DNA of 6,540 nt from Amylibacter sp. (lineage in GTDB: Bacteria > Pseudomonadota > Alphaproteobacteria > Rhodobacterales > Rhodobacteraceae), in NCBI GenBank assembly GCA_030625465.1, contig DAOUQS010000116.1, forward strand, positions 1-6,540, given 5' to 3'. Both the position numbers and the translations under genes were made by a program. Below, piece by piece: positions 1 to 6,540 of this stretch. The notes below the pieces were generated by a model. That model was not told the origin of the DNA, made no database searches, and was given only the letters and a program-made list of their open reading frames with translations. Every line of letters starts with the position of its first letter. The first letter of the stretch is position 1.

Positions 1-1027
1 GCATAATCAGCATATCGGGCGTGGTGTTGGTCACAATAGAAAGCGGCACAAGCCGCCCGTTTGCAAGCTTTTGCCTATCATCCGCCCCTGCCCTTCGTAT
101 TCTGGCACCTTTGCTTTCGGCATCGTCCAGCAAGCGTTGCAGGCGCGCATAATGGCTTTCAGAGATTATCGAGGTATAATCCGGGTTGCCCACAATCGTC
201 GGATAAAACTTTTCCGCCTGCGCAATCATCGCATCCGCAAACCTGTCAATTTTATCTGCCGGCATCAAAATATAATCAGCCGCCACGCAGGTCTGCCCGG
301 CATTCATCAACTTGCCGTTGGTAATCCGCGCCACGGCCATATCCATATCGACGCTATCATCAATAATAACCGGTGATTTTCCGCCAAGTTCCAGCGTGAC
401 CGGCGTCAGGTTCTTGGCGGCAGCACAGGCCACCATACGACCCACATTGGTTGATCCGGTAAACAGCAAATGATCAAATGGAAGGCTGGAAAATTCCTGC
501 GCCACGTCCACACCGCCAATAGCCACATGAACCTCGGCCTCGGTAAATACTTCTGCCAGAACATTCTTCATCAACAAGGATAATTTCGGGGTGTATTCAC
601 TGGGCTTTATCATCACCCTGTTGCCTGCCCCCAAAGCACCTATCAGCGGCATAATCGCCAACATCAAAGGATAATTCCACGGACTGATAATCCCGACCAC
701 CCCAAGCGGCTGCGGCACGATTTGGCTGGTTCCGGGCCTATACTGTATTGCCGTGGCAACCTTGCGCGGGCGCATCCAGCGCTTCGTGTGCTTAAGCGCG
801 TGACTGATGCCGGACTGTATTACCAGCATCTCGGTCAGGGTTGTTTCATGCGCCGCCCTATTCCCGAAATCCTGCGAGATTGCATCCTGAAATGCCGCTT
901 CATTAGCGGCAATCACCTGCCCCAGCTTTTTAAGGTTTGCCTTGCGGGCTTCCCATGGCGGATTTGGATTACCGTCAAACGCCGCGCGTTGGGCATTTAG
1001 TATTTTTAGCAAATCCGGGTTAGTCAT
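1..1027 (-). CDS. calB: Coniferyl-aldehyde-dehydrogenase-type NAD(P)+ aldehyde dehydrogenase, C-terminus cut by window edge
   Basis: Reading the minus strand from ATG at 1027 gives 342 uninterrupted residues that run off base 1. The family is usually about 470 residues, so roughly the last quarter is missing. Visible aldehyde dehydrogenase hallmarks are SPWNYP (115-120, with the oxyanion Asn118), KPSEYTP (141-147, cofactor-binding Lys141), FTGST (189-193), LELGGKSP (212-219, general base Glu213) and AGQTCVA (243-249, catalytic Cys247). The HETxLTE stretch near 60, RPRKVATAIQYRPG and the KPSEYTP form resemble the CalB branch, which oxidises coniferyl aldehyde to ferulate in the cytoplasm. The ALDH call is firm; the exact substrate is inferred and other aromatic or aliphatic aldehydes are possible. 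The start at 1027 is chosen because AGGG lies 6 bases upstream; an in-frame ATG at 1042 has no Shine-Dalgarno sequence. It lies 89 bases downstream of parB on the same strand, with pobA and ligC elsewhere in the window supporting an aromatic role. Confidence 0.88.
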   Translation of the reverse strand, partial: MTNPDLLKILNAQRAAFDGNPNPPWEARKANLKKLGQVIAANEAAFQDAISQDFGNRAAHETTLTEMLVIQSGISHALKHTKRWMRPRKVATAIQYRPGTSQIVPQPLGVVGIISPWNYPLMLAIMPLIGALGAGNRVMIKPSEYTPKLSLLMKNVLAEVFTEAEVHVAIGGVDVAQEFSSLPFDHLLFTGSTNVGRMVACAAAKNLTPVTLELGGKSPVIIDDSVDMDMAVARITNGKLMNAGQTCVAADYILMPADKIDRFADAMIAQAEKFYPTIVGNPDYTSIISESHYARLQRLLDDAESKGARIRRAGADDRQKLANGRLVPLSIVTNTTPDMLIM

Positions 1028-1116
1028 GGCACACCCTGTCATTTGTAATTACCGTGGTTTGCAACATATCTATCCCTATTTATTTTTTGTAACTCATTGT
1101 TTTTTCTTATTTTTTT
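1028..1116. other. AT-rich spacer between parB and calB
   Basis: These 89 bases separate the parB stop from the calB start. On the minus (coding) strand the parB-proximal half is very A-rich (runs of A with few other bases) and the calB-proximal part carries the AGGG ribosome binding site. I see no hairpin followed by a T-run on the minus strand, so there is no visible terminator after parB. A possible but poor promoter (TTACAA, 18 bases, TATGTT) can be drawn; I do not count it as supported. calB may therefore be read through from parAB or have its own undetected promoter. Confidence 0.5.
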
Positions 1117-2139
1117 CTAGTTCTTGCCAATCGGCAACTTTTTAGGAAAGTGTTCGTTTATAAAGTCGCTAAAGGCATCGCCCAGGGCGGCGCGCGATAG
1201 ATCCTCGGGGAATTCCAGCACCATTTTGCGCCCCTTTCGGGTAAACGTCACACCACGCGACCGCCCTGCCCCCATGTAAACCGTTGATGCCGGCTTGCGC
1301 TTTGTTTTTGGGGCATCCAGCGCCGATTTCAGGCGCGCCACAACGGCGGGCGCGTCAACCGGTGCGCCCTGATTGCTGCGGGCAGCAGCCTGCGTATCTG
1401 CCAGCCCCCGCGCCGCTTCCAACACCTTGGCCTTGTCAGATGGCTTCAACAGCAACGGCTTTAATGTGCGCGCGTGCAATTCCTTGATGTCGGTTTTTTG
1501 ATAAAACGCCGCCACAACGTCGGCAGGCAGTTTCGACAGGTTCAGATAGCGTGACAACCAGGCTTCGGTAACTTCCAGCCGTTCGGCCATCGCTTTTTGT
1601 TTGCCGCCATAATACAACCGGATCGCATTGGAATAATCGACCGCGCGTTCATAGTCCGAAATATCCGCACGATCACGGTTTTCGATATCCGACAGGCGAA
1701 ACGCCTCTTCGTCGGTCAGGTCGCGCACATCAACCAGATACTTGAACTGGGTGTAATTATTGGCCCGCAGCCAGCTGATTGCAAAGTGACGGCGCGCACC
1801 GCAAATCACTTCATAGGCGGGACCGCCCTGCCCTGTGGTTTTGCGCACAATCGCAGGAAATTCCTGTCGGCCCTGTGATCTGATACCATCAATCAGGTCG
1901 CGACAGTTATCTTCGTTTAGCAAAGCGTAATCGCGGTTATGCCGTTCCCACATCTGCGCTTCAGACGGATCAATCCAGCGCAGGGTCTTTTCTTCGGTTT
2001 CACCCGCCATGCGGTCACCGATGGTGGTGGAGCGTTTCAAAAAACGCCCTGCCCCGATAGATTTGGTTTCCAGCGGCGCGCGCGCATCCGGCAAACCGCT
2101 TAGGACATCATCAAAAACCGCATCGTGTTTCTTGCTCAT
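1117..2139 (-). CDS. parB: ParB-family partition protein, CTPase and parS-binding
   Basis: A 340-residue ParB homologue, the centromere-binding half of the plasmid partition system; the family binds parS, hydrolyses CTP to slide along DNA as a clamp, and stimulates ParA. An N-terminal region (1-50) holds the presumed ParA-contact segment. The ParB/Spo0J N-domain spans about 55-165 and includes GARRH (114-118, the G-x-R-R nucleotide-binding motif, with Ala where many ParBs have Glu) and ENRDRADISDYE (153-164, matching the conserved E-N-x-x-R-x-D-(I/L)-(S/N) box). A helix-turn-helix follows at about 178-203 (KQKAMAERLEVTEAWLSRYL). The C-terminal 260-340 would be linker and dimerisation region, with a basic stretch near 278-305. 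The start codon overlaps the parA stop as ATGA, with GAAGG 6 bases upstream of the ATG inside parA, so translation is probably coupled. RepABC plasmids call this protein RepB; here the replicase is separate. Confidence 0.93.
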   Translation of the reverse strand: MSKKHDAVFDDVLSGLPDARAPLETKSIGAGRFLKRSTTIGDRMAGETEEKTLRWIDPSEAQMWERHNRDYALLNEDNCRDLIDGIRSQGRQEFPAIVRKTTGQGGPAYEVICGARRHFAISWLRANNYTQFKYLVDVRDLTDEEAFRLSDIENRDRADISDYERAVDYSNAIRLYYGGKQKAMAERLEVTEAWLSRYLNLSKLPADVVAAFYQKTDIKELHARTLKPLLLKPSDKAKVLEAARGLADTQAAARSNQGAPVDAPAVVARLKSALDAPKTKRKPASTVYMGAGRSRGVTFTRKGRKMVLEFPEDLSRAALGDAFSDFINEHFPKKLPIGKN

Positions 2140-3338
2140 AATATACCTTCTTTCCTTAGATCGGAATGGTGGCTGGGCCAGGTTTTGCGGATCATTATTT
2201 CCGTTTCACGCCCGACCGCATCCAGATATGTCCGGCAGCGTTTATGGGTTTCAGTGCGCGTTCCGGGCCCTGTTATTTCATATACGGTTTTCAAATTTGC
2301 CGCCGCATTATCGATTTCAGCGCTGTCTTTCAAAATCGCCTGCATCATATCCGACGGGAAAACCGCATCCATCATTCGTTTAATCGCCACATGGGCAGAT
2401 TTGTTGTCATTCATCTTTGTCGCTAAAATTTTAACAAATGAATACTCGCGCGATCCCCCAACCTCGGAAATCTCGTTCAGGGTCGCGGTCATCATTTTCA
2501 GGAAATGTGCGGTAGAGCCGAAATCGATGTTATTTGGCGGTGCCGGAATGATCAAGGCATTGGCTGCGCGCAAAACCGACAATGAAATCATCCCAAGTGC
2601 GGGCGGGGGGTCCAGCAAGATAACATCGAAATTATCCTTGATGGTTTCAATGCCTTCGCGCAAGCGATCCAGCACAAAACTATGGTCGCGCACCATGCGG
2701 GCGGCAAATTCATATTCAGCATCATAAAGCCCCAGATTTGACGGGATCAGGGCAATTCCCGGCCAGTATGTGGCCCGCAGTGCGTAATGCAGGCTTTGCG
2801 GGCCGCCATGACGGAAAAACGGGTAGAGCGTGTCTTCGTCTTCATTGACGTCTACATCCGGGTTCAGGCCGAACATTGATGTGGTTGATGCCTGGCTGTC
2901 ACAATCTACCACGCACACGCGGTAGCCTTTCAGGGCCAGAAACTGGGCCATGTGGCAGACAACGGTTGATTTCCCGACACCGCCCTTGAAGTTCTGTACT
3001 GCCAGCACGACGGGTTCGTCTGTATCTGCACGGGCAGGGCGGGTGCCGAATAAATCGCGCATGTTGTTTATCTGTGCCAGTGAATAACCGGTGCGCCGCC
3101 CTGTGACGGGGTCTTTGCTGGGTTCGGGCAGACGGCCGTCAGCCTCGGCGTCACGGATCAGTTTTTCTGAACGGCCGACCATTTCAGCGGCAGAACGCAC
3201 GTTAAAGCTTATTTCAAGCCGCTTTTCAGTATTTGGTGCATAAACCCGGTCGCGCAAGCGTTCGATAACAGTTGCAGAGCGTTCCGACAGGGCATTTAAT
3301 TCATCTAGCCCGATTGTTGATGAACTTAAATCATCCAT
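2136..3338 (-). CDS. parA: ParA-family partition ATPase with N-terminal DNA-binding domain (type Ia)
   Basis: A 400-residue ParA, the ATPase that positions plasmid copies on the nucleoid together with ParB. Residues 40-100 look like a winged or MerR-like helix-turn-helix (AAEMVGRSEKLIRDAEADG, then TGRRTGYSLAQINNMRDLF), the feature that separates type Ia ParAs, which usually repress their own operon, from the short type Ib forms. The deviant Walker A is KGGVGKST (118-125, signature Lys118 and catalytic Lys123), Walker A' is VCVVDCDSQASTT (141-153), and Walker B is VILLDPPP (239-246). The length is normal for the plasmid type Ia class. The ATG at 3338 has GGGG 6 bases upstream. parB follows with a 4-base overlap, so the two form one operon transcribed leftward, away from the origin and divergent from the initiator gene. 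Autoregulation is an inference; inverted repeats lie just upstream at 3372-3418. Confidence 0.94.
   Translation of the reverse strand: MDDLSSSTIGLDELNALSERSATVIERLRDRVYAPNTEKRLEISFNVRSAAEMVGRSEKLIRDAEADGRLPEPSKDPVTGRRTGYSLAQINNMRDLFGTRPARADTDEPVVLAVQNFKGGVGKSTVVCHMAQFLALKGYRVCVVDCDSQASTTSMFGLNPDVDVNEDEDTLYPFFRHGGPQSLHYALRATYWPGIALIPSNLGLYDAEYEFAARMVRDHSFVLDRLREGIETIKDNFDVILLDPPPALGMISLSVLRAANALIIPAPPNNIDFGSTAHFLKMMTATLNEISEVGGSREYSFVKILATKMNDNKSAHVAIKRMMDAVFPSDMMQAILKDSAEIDNAAANLKTVYEITGPGTRTETHKRCRTYLDAVGRETEIMIRKTWPSHHSDLRKEGIL
2140..2150 (-). promoter_or_regulatory. parB ribosome binding site inside the end of parA
   Basis: On the minus strand GAAGG (2150-2146) stands 6 bases before the parB ATG at 2139, inside the last codons of parA. 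With the ATGA stop/start overlap this is a standard arrangement for translational coupling, keeping ParA and ParB in proportion. Confidence 0.65.
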
Positions 3339-3365
3339 TTTATGCCCCGTGTTTTAATTTATAGA

Positions 3366-3394
3366 ATCATGAACCCTTATGGGGATAACCTCAA
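3366..3394 (-). promoter_or_regulatory. Weak candidate promoter for parAB
   Basis: On the minus strand TTGAGG (3394-3389) and CATGAT (3371-3366) are separated by 17 bases and lie 28 bases upstream of the parA ATG. Each hexamer matches the sigma-70 consensus at only 4 of 6 positions. The support is mainly spacing and position, so other promoters further upstream are possible. Confidence 0.3.
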
Positions 3395-3418
3395 GTTCTA
3401 TTTTTAAGGGTTAACTTG
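3372..3418. repeat. Interleaved inverted repeats upstream of parA (candidate operator or parS)
   Basis: AACCCTTA (3372-3379) is exactly complementary to TAAGGGTT (3405-3412), and CAAGTT (3392-3397) to AACTTG (3413-3418), so two inverted repeats are interleaved. They overlap the candidate parAB promoter, the first one bracketing its -35 hexamer. Such placement would suit an operator for ParA or a ParB-binding site; neither is shown by the sequence, and the motif does not match a parS that I know. Confidence 0.35.
3380..3388 (-). promoter_or_regulatory. DnaA-box-like 9-mer
   Basis: The minus strand reads TTATCCCCA, one mismatch from the DnaA box TTATCCACA. It sits in the spacer of the candidate parAB promoter, on the parA side of the origin region. 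Plasmids with Rep_3 initiators often need host DnaA, but one mismatched 9-mer in an AT-rich gap is weak evidence. Confidence 0.35.
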
Positions 3419-3540
3419 TAAAAAAGCGGAAGTTTACAGGTTTCTTTGAAAAAGCTATTTTTTCCGTGATCTAACCTGAAAAGGACTAAGTGATTGGATA
3501 AGTGGCTGTATCCCTCCAATTTGTAAGCTTTCGCTTTAAA

Positions 3541-3571
3541 TTTAGCAATGCCGGTGCGTCTGGGTGCTAAA
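3541..3571. repeat. Inverted repeat TTTAGCA / TGCTAAA
   Basis: TTTAGCA (3541-3547) pairs exactly with TGCTAAA (3565-3571) across 17 bases. A second, shorter pair, TGGGT (3561-3565) and ACCCA (3572-3576), overlaps its right arm. There is no following T-run on the plus strand; as a terminator it is not convincing. It could be a protein-binding site or RNA fold on the parA side of the iterons. Function unknown. Confidence 0.3.
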
Positions 3572-3671
3572 ACCCAAATAACCAAATATAAAACCCCGCC
3601 TTGTTCTTATTGTTTAATATTCATTGTTCGTATCATGTAACCCATTGATATTGCGCTGCGAGTTTGATTTG

Positions 3672-3780
3672 AGCGTACTTATTGGGTGTGAAATATTACA
3701 GATGGGGACGGCTAGACTTACAGGCTGGGATGTTAAAACATACATACGGGGATGGCGTGAAAGCTTACTTTTGGGGATGA
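3672..3780 (+). repeat. Iteron array: four clear and one degenerate direct repeat, about 22-base period
   Basis: Direct repeats with the shared core TTACANNNGGGGATG start (at TAC) at 3697 (TACAGATGGGGACG), 3719 (TACAGGCTGGGATG), 3741 (TACATACGGGGATG) and 3766 (TACTTTTGGGGATG); a weaker copy starts at 3676 (TACTTATTGGGTGTG). Successive spacings are 21, 22, 22 and 25 bases, about two helical turns, placing the copies on nearly the same face of the DNA. Another related copy, TACATTTTGGGTGCG, starts alone at 3868. Rep_3 initiators bind such iterons as monomers to start replication, and dimers can pair arrays to limit copy number. The repeats are imperfect but the TAC and GGG(G)ATG blocks keep a constant distance, which is hard to explain by chance. 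Confidence 0.72.
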
Positions 3781-3782
3781 TC

Positions 3783-3826
3783 AACATATAGTATATTTTC
3801 CCTTGATTTATGCTATATATATAAAG
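3783..3826. other. AT-rich tract, candidate DNA unwinding element
   Basis: About 80 percent A+T, including the palindrome ATATAGTATAT (3786-3796) and the alternating run TATATATATA (3814-3823). It begins within a few bases of the last clustered iteron and lies on the initiator-gene side, where iteron origins normally melt first. The role is inferred from position and composition. Confidence 0.5.
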
Positions 3827-3867
3827 GCTTTGCGAATCGGGTGGGCGTTTTTAGAGAGTCTTAAAAT

Positions 3868-3882
3868 TACATTTTGGGTGCG
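3868..3882 (+). repeat. Outlying iteron copy near the rep promoter
   Basis: TACATTTTGGGTGCG keeps the TAC-four bases-(T/G)GGG spacing of the iterons but lies 102 bases beyond the last clustered copy, and about 47 bases before the candidate rep -35. It runs into the 8-base palindrome GCGTACGC (3880-3887). A lone iteron close to the initiator promoter could allow Rep to repress its own gene; this is inference. Confidence 0.4.
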
Positions 3883-3909
3883 TACGCTGCGAACCTTCCT
3901 GTGAATCAT

Positions 3910-3923
3910 AGCAATTGATTGCT
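3910..3923. promoter_or_regulatory. Palindrome overlapping the rep -35, candidate operator
   Basis: AGCAAT (3910-3915) and ATTGCT (3918-3923) form a perfect 6-base inverted repeat with a 2-base centre. The -35 hexamer of the candidate rep promoter lies inside it, so a dimeric protein bound here would block RNA polymerase. The likely ligand would be Rep itself (dimer form) or a partition protein, but nothing in the sequence decides this. Confidence 0.4.
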
Positions 3924-3943
3924 GGTTAAACTTACATTATACT
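3915..3943 (+). promoter_or_regulatory. Sigma-70-type promoter for the replication initiator gene
   Basis: TTGATT (3915-3920) and TATACT (3938-3943) are separated by exactly 17 bases; they match the consensus at 4 and 5 of 6 positions. The expected transcription start near 3950 leaves a short leader of about 24 bases to the GTG start at 3974, with AGAG (3963-3966) as a modest ribosome binding site 7 bases before it. Confidence 0.6.
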
Positions 3944-3973
3944 ATTTTCAAAAGTAAGAATAAGAGCAAAGCA

Positions 3974-6171
<2,198 letters not shown>

Positions 6172-6540
6172 TTATACACTCATCATTTGTTCAATTTGAT
6201 CAAGGATTTCCATTGCAGGCAGGCATTGCTGAACCGAGCTGTTGGGTTCGCGCCCCGCCTGAATTGCCGAAATAAATTCGCGGTCGATCAGTTCGATCCC
6301 GTTGTTGGAAACCGCAACACCCGATAGGTCAACGGGCTTTTCATAGCCATCAACCAGATCATCGTAACGCGCCATCCACGTGCCGTTGTCGCAAATATAG
6401 CGGAAAAATGTACCAAGCGGGCCGTCGTTGTTAAAGGACAGCGATAGCGTGCAAAGCGCGCCGTTCGGCGTTTTCATAATGATGCTCATATCCAGCGCAA
6501 TGCCCAGTTCCGGGTGCTTGGGGCCTTGAACGCCGTAAAC
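6172..6540 (-). CDS. ligC: 4-carboxy-2-hydroxymuconate-6-semialdehyde dehydrogenase (Gfo/Idh/MocA family), C-terminal part
   Basis: The frame is open from the right edge to a TAA at 6174-6172, giving the last 122 residues; the family is about 315 long, so the N-terminal NADP-binding domain lies outside the window. The ATG at 6489 is internal: the frame continues upstream with residues GVQGPKHPELGIALDMS that also belong to the family. The visible part is the C-terminal alpha/beta domain of Gfo/Idh/MocA oxidoreductases, with LSLSFNNDGPLGTFFRYIC, NGTWMARYDD, NGIELIDREFI and AGREPNSSV, which I recognise as very close to LigC of Sphingobium SYK-6. LigC oxidises the hemiacetal of 4-carboxy-2-hydroxymuconate semialdehyde to 2-pyrone-4,6-dicarboxylate, the step after protocatechuate 4,5-dioxygenase (LigAB). 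It abuts pobA with no gap, so both belong to one operon. The LigC call rests on remembered sequence similarity, not on a search. Confidence 0.87.
   Translation of the reverse strand, partial: VYGVQGPKHPELGIALDMSIIMKTPNGALCTLSLSFNNDGPLGTFFRYICDNGTWMARYDDLVDGYEKPVDLSGVAVSNNGIELIDREFISAIQAGREPNSSVQQCLPAMEILDQIEQMMSV

Larger units (their letters stand above)
3339..3973. other. Probable replication origin and divergent control region between parA and rep
   Basis: The 635 bases between the divergent parA and initiator genes are visibly more AT-rich than the flanking genes. They hold, from left to right: an inverted repeat and DnaA-box-like 9-mer close to parA (3372-3418), a second inverted repeat (3541-3571), a row of iterons (3672-3780), an AT-rich tract with alternating TA (3783-3826), one outlying iteron (about 3864-3883), and a palindrome and promoter just before the initiator gene (3910-3943). 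This order (iterons, AT-rich tract, initiator gene) is the classical layout of iteron plasmids with Rep_3 initiators. Activity as an origin is inferred from layout only. I see no credible gene here. Confidence 0.75.

Noticed and set aside
1028..1042. Upstream in-frame ATG (1042) as the start of the aldehyde dehydrogenase
   Set aside because: No Shine-Dalgarno sequence precedes it, while the ATG at 1027 has AGGG at 6 bases. It would add only five residues.
1124..1141. Hairpin TTGCC-AATC-GGCAA followed by CTTTTT on the plus strand
   Set aside because: The stem is only 5 base pairs, it lies inside the last codons of parB, and it would act only on rightward transcription, for which there is no gene. 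On the coding strand no T-run follows.
2009..2727. Long plus-strand open frames opposite parA and parB
   Set aside because: They lie antisense to well-supported genes and their products have no recognisable family character; they reflect the codon bias of the opposite strand.
3391..3585. 64-codon open frame on the minus strand in the parA-rep gap
   Set aside because: It starts with TTG, its product resembles no family I know, and it overlaps the inverted repeats and AT-rich control region. Length is compatible with chance in such DNA.
3672..3780. CRISPR array
   Set aside because: The repeats are short, imperfect and continuous at 22-base spacing without unique spacers of CRISPR length; they fit iterons.
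3803..3826. A second rep promoter starting with TTGATT at 3803
   Set aside because: No suitable -10 hexamer lies 16-18 bases downstream; the TATATA run is too close. The 3915-3943 pair is much better.
6172..6489. A free-standing 105-residue protein starting at 6489
   Set aside because: The frame stays open to the window edge and the upstream residues match the same Gfo/Idh/MocA enzyme, so the ATG is internal.

Overview
The window looks like the replication and partition core of an alphaproteobacterial plasmid, probably from the Rhodobacterales/Roseobacter group, with genes for aromatic (lignin-type) catabolism directly against it on both sides. The evidence is a Rep_3-type initiator (the 'RepB' replicon class of Rhodobacterales) divergent from a ParA-ParB pair, an iteron array between them, and protein sequences of typical alphaproteobacterial character. 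Base composition is moderate, roughly half GC, lower than in many roseobacters. The taxonomic call is an inference from protein style, not from a marker gene.

Layout from left to right: (1) bases 1-1027, minus strand, the first 342 residues of a coniferyl-aldehyde-dehydrogenase-type enzyme (CalB family), cut by the left edge; (2) 1117-3338, minus strand, parA and parB overlapping by 4 bases; (3) 3339-3973, a 635-base AT-rich gap without a credible gene, holding four to six iterons, an AT-rich tract, DnaA-box-like 9-mers, inverted repeats and a good promoter for the initiator; this is the likely origin; (4) 3974-5002, plus strand, the Rep_3 initiator, the only rightward gene; (5) 4999-6171, minus strand, pobA (4-hydroxybenzoate 3-monooxygenase), tail-to-tail with rep and overlapping it by 4 bases; (6) 6172-6540, minus strand, the last 122 residues of ligC (4-carboxy-2-hydroxymuconate semialdehyde dehydrogenase, protocatechuate 4,5-cleavage pathway), whose stop codon touches the pobA start.

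Functionally, Rep would bind the iterons and open the AT-rich tract, while ParA and ParB segregate the copies. PobA makes protocatechuate from 4-hydroxybenzoate, LigC acts two steps later, after ring opening by a 4,5-dioxygenase not in this window, and the CalB-type enzyme would oxidise phenylpropanoid aldehydes to acids that other genes could funnel to protocatechuate. The whole could be a plasmid for lignin-derived aromatics. All catabolic and partition genes point left, so transcription from ligC-pobA would run antisense through rep unless stopped, and no terminator is visible at that junction.
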